Source: Metopolophium dirhodum (Eukaryota; Arthropoda; Insecta; Hemiptera; Aphididae). From it: 64,000 nucleotides of DNA. Made by a program: the position numbers and the translations under genes. This document shows, piece after piece, positions 22,901-34,900 of the stretch. The stretch spans positions 17,482,393 through 17,546,392 of the forward strand of contig NC_083568.1 in NCBI RefSeq assembly GCF_019925205.1, in the 5' to 3' direction. Each line of letters opens with the position of its first letter. Positions within the stretch are counted from its first letter, which is position 1. The notes beneath the pieces are model-generated. The model did no database searches. It saw nothing but the letters and a program-made list of their open reading frames with translations, and had not been told where the DNA came from.

Positions 22901-25900
22901 CATTTTTACTACCTATGTAAACTATTTAGTAGATCATTTTTTGAAAACTTTTTATATTTTAATATTATTATTCTAACGAATAATTTCTCAGCTATATTAA
23001 AATGTTTATATTAAGGGTAATAGTCCTTAAAAATAGTTAAATAAGATAATAAAAATATAAAATAGATGTAATCTATTTGGACTATTCTTACAAATTATAT
23101 AAATCTTCATAGATTAATATTAACTAGGTACTAAAATTCATAAGTCACCATATTCTCCCACATCATCTTCTAAACCCACCAGCATGGACCTAATATCCTT
23201 ATGTTATAAAAAAATAAATAAATAACTAAAAAACTACTAGTTCAAATTTTGATATTGATGTGACAAAATTTTCAGAAAAATTATCTATCAAATAAATTAC
23301 AGTAGAAAGAGAAGAGGGATTCTCATTTGAAAAACAAAAGTTTGTATCCTATCTTCACTGGACATTTCTTTAATTGGTACAAAAAATATCAATAATTTGA
23401 AAATAATATCGACATTAAATATATATATTTTAAAAATGTCGAATAACTGCGAATTATTAAAGAAAAAAAGGGGGTCGAGCATGGTTGGTGAATCACTGTG
23501 TATAGGTACAATTGTAAATTGTTACATTTAGTTCCCAAATAACGGTCATTCCGTCCAACGAACAGGTGGCCATGTACGACGAGCACGGAGAAATGACCAT
23601 CTGTTGTACCGAGTAATGGTGAGCACGCAACGGTGAGCCTTTGCACTCTTCGGTACGGCCGTTTTCACTGAAATGCCAAATCCTCACGGTTTTGTCGCTA
23701 AACAAAGTTTAAATAAATCAATAAGATGGGTTAATTTATTATTTTGAAATTTATTATAAATAATATAATAGTGATTGCCGTTTGACGAAAAAACTGACAT
23801 AGGTGAGGCAGTAATAGTCATAGGCGTGCCCACGTTGGCGAGTGGCGTATTTACCGGGGGGGGGGGGTCTATGGGGTCCGGAACCCCCATTGTCCCCATA
23901 AGTACTTATCTAAATATCTAATATAGTCTGTAACTGTATCCCACACTTTCGTATGTTTGGAAAATTAAATGGACCCCCTCCATGAAAAATTCCTAAATAC
24001 GCTACTGACGATGGCTACACGTCCTACAAAAAGACTATCCCTTAACATTTTTTCCGCCTAACTGCTAGAACTTGGAAATATTATCACATTGAAAATACAT
24101 TTAAATTTTCTGTTTGAGTATGTTTTTTTACGAAATTCTTAGCATGTTTGTTTTTTATGTTGTTGGATGGAGGCAGTTAGAAGGGTTGTGTGTTAAAAAA
24201 AAATAGTACAGCCACACGCCTACACCTGATACATAATTTTACGCACACCTATGGTAATAATAATCTAATCGCAGGCATATCGCATATATGATATTACCCG
24301 CCGGCCGCCACGAGGTATTTGCATTCGCTGCTAAAGTCACACGAATTCACCGCATTCGTAAACATGTTTAATTTTTCCCTCAGGGACACCTCTACCTGAA
24401 TATTTTCACCCTTGACTATGTTTACTGCGGACTTAAAGTCCTGAAAACGATATTACATATTATTGTATAGTTAATAATATTATCATCGTTATGAATTCTA
24501 CACACACAACACAACAGGTAGGTATACCGTCATAACAGTACTCACCTCCGACGAGTCATGTAATTTGGCGTTTAAATCTAAATCACCTTTCACGTCCCAG
24601 ACAATAACAGACTTGTCGTTGGACCCTAAAAAAAAAATTTTACGTACAAACACGTGAAAAAATAAAACGAAATATTGTGTACGCATTACTATTTGATTTA
24701 TCGCTATAAATATGTACATGACGTTATTTTGGTATAAATATATAATACATATATTGTACATACGATACGAGCACAAATTACAATATTATGCTGAGCATGT
24801 GTGGACACGAAAAATCGCTCAAATTATGTGCGCCCGTGTAGCGCGGACGTTATACAACGAATCGTAGAACCGTTGGCAATTTACCAGTCACAAACAGTAA
24901 ACCGTCTTGAGAGAATCCACAAGTGTTAACGTAACGGGTGTGTCCTTCCAACACTTGTAAGCAAACCGCATTGTTTGACTCGACCATCTTAAAACAATAA
25001 TAACACGTTCAACGATATTATAAAAGGTATTATGTGATTCAATAATTTCCGTACATGAAATTATCCGATTCGTTCTGGCAGACACTGTTTGCCACTTATG
25101 AGGACGTCACACCCACATGACCAGCGCTGTTACTCCGTTTTACAATAATGGTAAAACGTAGCAAAATAGCAAAATAATATGTTGAATCCACAGAACCAAT
25201 TTTGTGTTATTGTTATAAATATAAGAGTGAATGTACCTATTATAAGACTTAAAGGTAAGAACTTAGAACAAATTGGCAAGTTTTCACAAATATTTTATAT
25301 TCATTTTAATATTATGATATAATTAAATACCTAATGAGTATAAACTAAATGACTAAAAAATCTGTAAATCAAATAACAATGGACAAAACGGCACTAAGAG
25401 TCAAGACCCACAGTATGGTTATTATTAAACCATTTGATGTTATATCGGTTTGTATATTGGTTTTTAAATAACCCAGTACCCACATTTTGTGATAAATAGG
25501 TATCTATAGTAATGGTATATTTTTTTTCGAGAATAGTCATATCATAAATTATTCACGCGATATATTTATTATTATGAATGTTGGTAGGTATAATAAATCT
25601 ATAAAGTTTTCACACACCCGGGGGGGATATATAACAAACCAATACCTATTTTTTTGTTGGTTGTGAGCGTATTTATATTTCAATGTTACCCAATAAAAAA
25701 TTAACATTTTGTTAAACAAACAGAAAATGTTTTTACCTTGAAGTTTGATAAAAGGTCAATATTCACTGTAACACGAAGTTGGTTCTGTTTAACGTACATT
25801 TTCTCTGTATACGATTACATGACAGAAAGAGAACATGCGGGTGTGGCGTCCTCAACGCGAGCAAAAATAACATTAAAAAAGTATTTTTATTGTACTTACA

Positions 25901-28900
25901 TCGACTGGTATAGTTATCATAAGCAAAAATCGACTAATTTATACTGTTTAACATGTTTATTACTGCGTCATTTCAAAAACACTCATCTAGGCTCTCATAT
26001 CCGGATTTAATTCTGAATCAAACTACGACGCAAAGATTCATAACGATAATTTTAAAATAATGACCGCAGGTAGGAATAAATACAATTGTTTTGTCACCAC
26101 TGGTCGTAACGATCATTGTGGTATAATAATAATACTAAAGGCCTTCTATTTGCTAGCGTCATCTAATCATAGTCACAATTTTAGGGGGAGCAAAGATATT
26201 ATTTTAATTTATAATTCATTAATTTACAATACTTTTTTTTAAGCTGCAGCAGTATAACAATATGAGCTTGAGTATTATTTGTTTGTGTATGTCTTATGTA
26301 ATTACTAATTTGTCATTAAAATATTTAAATTTTAATAGGAAAAGAAACACTACAAGTTGTATTCACTAGTACTGGATACCACCGGATAGTATTAACAACT
26401 AACTTGATTTATTTTTACTTATTTTATAATATTTTACAAAATTTCAAAGGCTGCATATTATATATAATAGCCAATTTGGTACAAAATATTATAATTTATA
26501 TGTACTTATATCGATTTATTATTTTCTATGGATAATTTACCGTAAATTAATTGAGGAGTAGAAGGGGTGCAACTTCCTCCCTCCACTATATTTCAAAACA
26601 TAAAACGTTAAAAATATATTTTTTATACTTTGCGCCTCCCCTCCCAAAAAAAAAACTTCAAGGTACATGACGCAGCATATCTAATACAATGTTAAGAATC
26701 GTTACCTGCCAAATCCTCGTGGTCTTGTCCATCGACGTGGACGCAAACACCTTACCATCAGCTCCGCCAAAACACACGCTGGTCACCGTTGAGGAGTGAC
26801 CTTTCAGTGACTGCACCATTTCGACGGCACACTGATGAGAACCTGCGTTTTTCTTCCACAGAGTCAGTTGCCAGATTTTCACCAGGTGGTCGTTACCGCA
26901 CGTCAGCGCACTGTACACCTTACCCTTATCTGCAACGGCCAGAGGGATATATGCGTGAACTGATTTTATTTAAAATGCTTAAAATATGACGCATAGGCAC
27001 AAGGTTTTTAGTTGCCTATTTATTACAATATTAGTATTACTGTGACTATATTATTATTAGAGTTAAAATATCAAACAAAAATATTTAGTCTTTCTCTAGA
27101 AAATATATAGAATAGTTAATATAGGTATTAGTTTTTCCCTATACTTACGCTTATTTTTAATTTAAAGTTGACAATATAAAAAAGGTGGGTAAGTGGATGT
27201 CGCTCTGCTGTACAGTAGGTTACAAGTGGGTCACTGTAATGGATGGTGTTAAATTTGAATTCAATGATATAATATCATTGTATAAGAAAAACAATTCTGA
27301 GCGAAAACGGTCAGTCAGTAGTGATATTACCAAGTATATTTGATGATATTATTGTGAATAAAGTAATTTATATATAACCTATTTACGTGGAGCCTTGTTT
27401 TAAATTTTCAATCCTTAGCCATAAAAATTAAACATTTTATACATTTTTAACTATAAAATAATTAATAAATTATAAATTTGATAAATGTTGTCAAAATTTG
27501 AACTTTAAATGCTTATAAAAAAAAATTGTGCCTATGTATTTTTAATATTTTTCAACTGTGATTGTAACATTATATCAGGAGCCTTGCATTAAATTTTCAC
27601 GCTTTTTTACACAACAAATAAAATTTTGTTAATATTTATAGAAAAAAAACTAAAAAAATTGAAAACTGACTATGTCCGTAAACAGTTCAAAAAGAGTCAA
27701 ATTATTTTCAAAATTTTATGGTGTATGGAAAATGCTAATATAAACATTCAGTGAAATTTTCAAGTATCTACAGTCATTCGTTTTTTAATTACAACAAAAT
27801 AAGAAAATCGTTACATGAGATATCGAGTGAATATACGAGTGAACGTTGTAAAAATATAAATTTCAGACGCTCATAAAAATTTAATTTAAGTTTCTTGTAG
27901 ACATTTTTTTTTTGGTAAAGGTAGAAAAACTTATAAGTAATCTTATATTAAATTTTAAAATCTTAGATTTAAAAAGAAAAATTTTTATGAATTCTCAACT
28001 CAAAATAATTTGCTAATTTTCGTGATTTTTCCGTATTTTGTCAAAATTTGAACTTTAAATGCTTATAAATAAAAAACTGTGACTAAGGATTTTTAATTTT
28101 TTTCATCTGCCTTTGAAACAATAACCTAGGAGCCTTCTATTAAATTTTCAAGCTTTTTTACTCAACAGATAAAATTTTATTGATATTTATAGAAAAAAAA
28201 TAAGTCAAAATATTTAGAAAATGTTATGGTGTATAGGAAATGCAATTATAAACATTCAGTCAAAATTTCATGTCCCTACGGTCATTTGTTTTAGAGTTAC
28301 ACCAAAAACCAAAATCGATTTTCTCGAAAACCAGATTTTGCGTAAAAATTCCCTTTCTTCCTTAATTTTTCTTTTGTTTTTCACGTCGCTTTTGAAAACT
28401 ACTGGGAAATTTTTTGACTCCCCAAAGTACCAACTAGATTCACTTTCCTATCAGAAAAGTTACTGTTGAAGAAAATCCAAGCACTTTTACTGTCCTAAAA
28501 GGTGATAATAGACACAAAAATAAAAAATAAAAATAAAAAAAAAACACACATCATTGTAAAATCAATATATTCATCGCTTCGCTCAGAATCTAAAATTATG
28601 AATTACTATACAGGATTTAATTGAAAAATTACTTATCCAGAGTACGCCAATTTTAAATTACTTACTCGTTTTACAGCTAAATTTAATTTATTTCCAGATA
28701 GTTTATTGTGATTTTAGATTCTGAGCGAAGCGATGAATGTATTGATTTTACAATGATGTGTGTTTTTTTTTTAAATTTTTTAAATTTTTTTATTATATTT
28801 TTTTTTGTCTGTCATTTTACCTTTTAGGACAGTAAAACTTTTTAATAACACATTCGAATACTGCAAAAATAAACATCTAGGCCATATTATTAACAAATAC

Positions 28901-31900
28901 CTATATTTTATAATATAAATATTATGTTAAGTTTAGCGTATTTCGATTTCAAATAGGTGCATACTATAAGTACTAACATACTACAGTGTAATGAGCATTA
29001 AATAAACGTATACCATGTGTCCACAAGAACGGGGAATGTAGTTAACTAAACTATTGCAGGATCATCAATCTCCCGCCGACAGAATTCTAAAACATGTATA
29101 GGGTGAGCAATGTAGGCAACTGAGTTATAGGGGTAGAACACGATTCCACACGTTCATTGTTCTATATTACCTTTTTTTTTCTACCCAACTCCGTATTGTA
29201 TTTGAATGCGACGTTGCCATGTAACGAATGCGATTCCGCACGTTTATTCTTGTAACATGAGATTGATACAATTAGTGCATATTATTTAGGGACCTGAACT
29301 TTTCCATATTTACCACGGCATTTCAAGTTCAAACTAATTGAAAATAAGATAGGTCGGGTCTTTTGATTAAGTCGATAAAGATAACAATATACATTAAATT
29401 ACATGTGTTCTATATGTCAACCATTATAATTTACCGAGCATCCGAGTCTATGTGATTTGATTAATATTTGTTATGCGACCTCTAACATTATAACGATAAT
29501 CTCGTAATGACGAGATTATTTTGATAAATTACCCATAGTATAGTTGTTGGTTGGTGTTGTCAGTATGGCGATGGTAAAGTATACTAGTCTAGTCAGAACT
29601 GTCTAGTTAAAACGCAGCGCGTGTGTACGAATTTTTTACAGTGTTAAAATTTATATTGATAGGCATGGAGAATCAATTGGAGATAATAAAATCTGAAAAG
29701 GGCAACGATTTAGCGTTGGTAAATACATGTAAATATCGACATATTCGTCAACGAAATGACGGAAAAGTGAAATGGAGGTGCGTACATAAAACATGTACTG
29801 CAAGTATTTTAACTGACTCAAAACATACAATTCTATTGGAAATACTGGGAGAACACAAGCATACATTAGATACTGTAGAAAAAGTCCAGCGTCAAATTTT
29901 GCGAGAAAATTGTAAAAGAAAAGCTAATGACACGATTTCAGTAAGACCTTCAAAAATTATAAGAACTGAGCTTTTAAAATCGGATTATGAAGTACCTCAT
30001 AATTATATTAAATCAGTTCGAAAAAGTATGTATGATTTACGTCGAAAAGATTACCCAACATTTCCACAGTCATTAAATAATGTTATCACACAACTTATAG
30101 AAATGCAAAACGAAGATCGCTTTAGATTTAAAAACGAAAAGTTTATTCATGTTTCTGAAAATCAAAACTTCATTTATATTACGACGAGAACAAATATTAA
30201 TTTACTCACACAGTGTGATGATATATTTATAGATGGCACATTTGAATACGCTCCTAAGTATTTTTTACAACTTTATACAATCCATGGATTTAAAAATGGT
30301 TTTTGTATACCACTTGTATACTTCTTTTTAGTTTTTACCCGATAAATGTGAAGAAACTTACATTCAAATGTGGACATTTTTAAAAAACATATGTTTTGAA
30401 TATTTATCCACCAGACTATGTATCCACAAATTACATGTGGATTTTGAAAAAGCCGCACATGAAGCCGCAAAAACTATGTTTCCTGGAATATCTATCATTG
30501 GATGTAGATTCCATTTAGGTCAGGCATGGTGGCGTAAGGTAATTAAATAATATTGTTACTTAATTTTTATATTTATATTTTATATTTTAAAATTTTATAT
30601 TTTATATTTAGATACAAGAACACAATATTTTAAGAACTTCATATTTGATAGATGGAGATGAATTAGGCATTTGGTTAAAATCATTTTTTGGATTACCGTT
30701 TCTCCCAGTGGAAAAATGTTGAAGAAGGCTTTTTAGAACTCATGAGTACGTGTCCAAATGAAAATGGCTATATATTTTCTGATTACATACTTAAGTCGTA
30801 CATAGAATCTGGTTGTCTATTCCCCCCTGAATTATGGGCAAGTGAACCTTCAATTAGTCCAAGGTAACTTACATTTTATTTTTTATAATACATTTTATTT
30901 AGGGATACTGAAAAAAATTGTATTGTTAGAACCACAAACGGAGCAGAAAGTTTTCATAAAATGTACAACGGACAATTTCACAGTGCTCACCCACCAACGC
31001 ATGTAGTAATATCTGTACTAATGGAAATACAAGCCGAAACTATGACAAAAATCAATTCAATATTGCTAGAAACGTGCACAGTAAAATGGGATCATCCGAT
31101 TTAAAACGTATATGTAACGTTATAGGACATTTTAATAATTATAAAACGCATAAAAATATTATAAAATATTTAACATCTATTGGCTTTATGTATCAAGGGA
31201 AAAAATTATATTAAATTATTTTACATCATATTTTTGTTTTGTAATGACGGCTCACTATAGGTATATGAGATAACTATTTTTTTATTAAATTGTAATGACG
31301 GCTCACTAGGTATATCTAATTACTAGGGACAACTATTTTTATTATATATTTTTTACATCATAATATTTATATAATAAATATATATAATAAACCGTTTGTA
31401 ATACATTTGACAACGTTGCACCCAATTCCTATTGTATTCCTATGAACAATTAAGTGTGCGGAATCGTGTTCAAAAAAAAAAAAAACGTGCGGAATCGTAT
31501 TCTTCCCGAGTTATAGAGTGTACCCATTTTCGTGGAAACAAGGTATATTAAAATAATAAAATGTGCTACGTCCCACATATAGGATATAGTGAAAAATAAG
31601 CTAAATCTTATATTCAAAAAATCAAACCATTTCAATGTTCATATTTTTTTCAACTTCACATAATATATATAACTTATAATAACGACACGTCACTCACTTG
31701 TTATTGTGGTGATAGTTGATATGTCGGCGGAATTCACGCCCATATCATGACAGTCGAACAACACATACAGAGGCGTAGTTTTTCCGTAAGTATCGGTCAG
31801 CTCAGCGACTGGCCACACTTTGGCCACACCTGTTGTATCACCTGTCAACATTATTCTTGAGTCTGTAGAACAACATATCATAGAGATAGCCTCCTCGTGC

Positions 31901-34900
31901 GCAGTTATCGTCCTGTAAACAATACGACAGCTCATTATAATGTTATGCACAGACAAACAATTATGTTTTTACAAAGACTTATTAACATTGTATGAAAAAA
32001 AATATAATTGATTTTTGAAATGAAAAGTGTTAACATAATATTATATCAAATTTATTATTTTGTGTTTAATCGTAATACGATAGTAATGATATCTATTTAC
32101 AATGGACGCCACGAACAAACCTAAATAATATATATAATAATTTATAATATAATACTTAGCAGTTTAAAATTTTTAAATATTATGATTTAATATTAATGAA
32201 TCTGACAAGGCTATATTGCATTGGTATTTTGAACTGGGTTAAAATCTATCATATTATAAATATGCGGAAGTGACGATAAATAAAAAAAATAATAGTAAAA
32301 TTAATATAATATTAGCATGTATTTCGTCGCGTGTTAAATAAATTACCCGGTATAAGACATTTTTCGAACAACAGGGTTCTTTTTTGTTCTAATACGCCTT
32401 ATTATTGATTTTTTTATTTTTTTTTATTTAATTATAACTTGCGGTATAATAGATAGATAAATTATAATACAGTTGTACCACTTAACTCGATTCACATAAA
32501 TTAAAAATGACCAATTAGTTTACTTGCTTACCTACTACAAATTATATTCGTATCATACCAAAGTTATGGATTTTTAAACATAAATTAGCTCAGCTCTTGA
32601 CAAAATATTTTAAAAATTAAAGTATAAATTAGAAACTATTCATATCCAGTCAGTTAATTAAATTTTGGTTCAAAGTGTTTTTACAATAATAACTTTAAAA
32701 TTAATATTAACAGCTATGTACCTAAATTGCCTATACAACACGCCTTTCAATGATTATAAAACTGAGGTTAGTTCATAGTATAATAGGCTTCATTCTTAAT
32801 TTAATTTGTTTGTTATATTTATGACATTTAATTTAATCTTTGTCGGTTCATTTATACGAAATAAATATTATAGGTAATACAAGGGTGGCCAAACCACGAC
32901 TCGCGTCTTATTGTAAGACGCAAAACATAATAAGTATTTTATGAAGACAAAATTTAATATGACTTTATTGTTCGTTATTATATTGTTAGGTTGAATTCTA
33001 CACATTTTATTACATTTTATATCTATTCTTATCTTATTTACAATTATTGAATACATCTTTTTGTTCTGCTCTTGGCTCTTACATATTTCTCAATATACTG
33101 TGCGGCTTGCGACTATCTTATAGCTGACCACTCTTGTTATAATCATTCAAAATTTAAGTGAGAAAATGAAATTCTATGTAATACTTTACATTGACCAGCT
33201 CTACTGGATTGTAATTAACCAGAAATCAATAATTTAGAACAATTACCTATTGTATTGTTCTTAAAAAAAACTTAAACTTTTTACAATATGTACAGATTAT
33301 TTTCTAAACAAATTTACGAAAACGAGTAGGCACTAGGTACTATATAATAATATAGATACCTAAATATAATAATTATCAAACTAATAAAATATACAATCTG
33401 TATCTTAAAAATATTAAATTGGTCAATTGCTAATTTATTAGAAGATTAACCTCTAGCGATGCGTATAAGAATATTACGCAATTGAAACTTTAACTTTGGT
33501 GTTGATATTTTCGGGACACGTATCAAAAAGTCAAAACATCGTTAAAATTAAATAATCAACTATATTAATTATATAATATACGATCACTACAATTACTATA
33601 GTAGATAGTTGTATATGGTTATGTATTGAATTATATTCCTAAATAAAAATTACAATACAGTAAAACTTCCATATTATTACGAAGTCTCATGGGGGGGGGG
33701 GGGGGGGGAATGAATTTTTGTATTATATAGAAAAATTTGTTAAAAAAATTAAATAAATGCGGTTCTAATTTGGTTTAGTACTCACAAATATTTTGTTTAA
33801 CAGAAAATGTTGTTGAATGGAAGTTCATTATATTACGGAAGTTTCACTGTATGACTCTTACCTAATCAGCACTCGTCTGAACATGTCCCACACGCACATG
33901 GTCCCATCGTCGCCAGCAGACACAAAATATTTATGATTTCCCATGAAGCACGACGATCTTATACCACCACAACTATTTTGAACAAAAGTGTGCACAACTC
34001 GTCCGGTCTAAAAATTATACTTTGTGTTATTATTTTTAGTTTGTATTAATTTACATTGTAGGTATATTATGTAATATTTACCCATCAATAAGTTAAATAA
34101 CAGACTAATGAACTATCTACCATAGTACCTACTCTTTGAACAAAATATTACATAACTCGAAAGCCGAAACTCAAATATTTCTTTAAGCATATGACGTATA
34201 AGTGATAAATGGTATACCCGTACAATCCACATTAGAATTTCCATTATATGTATGTCTTAAATAAATATACTATACATACAAATACACATAATGAGTGCAT
34301 ATGTGCGATTTTATACATTCGGTAATTGATAAATAATTTATTAATATAAATAATAGCCAATCTTTAGAGTTTATTTTAACTATTTATTTAAAGTTAAGTT
34401 AGGTATACCTACTAAAATAATAATTATTTTTAAATAAAATCAGCAAATAAGTAGCAGATTGTCCAAACAGCCATTAGGAAGACGAAGATCCCTAGTACAT
34501 TGATAAATAAAAATAACTAAAATTTCAAAAATATTAAAGTTAAAAATTTGAATTAAATACAAATATTTAAAGCAGTTGTTGACTTTGTCCATTTAAAAGA
34601 TAAATAGCATACAAATACGTCATAAATATCACGGCCGTTAATGGAACTTAATAATAATTAGTTTTAAATTAAGTATACCATACACTGCTTGTGTATCATA
34701 AAAAGAATTACATTTTGTGTAATGATTTATTAAATACCATCTGTACTACCACAGAAAACCACATTGCACATAATATGTTATGGCTTTAATGACATATAAT
34801 ATTATATATATTATATAGTATTTATATAGTATTTACTAGATATAATAATAACTAATAATAAATAACGATCTAAAAATATGATCGTACGATAATATTCATT

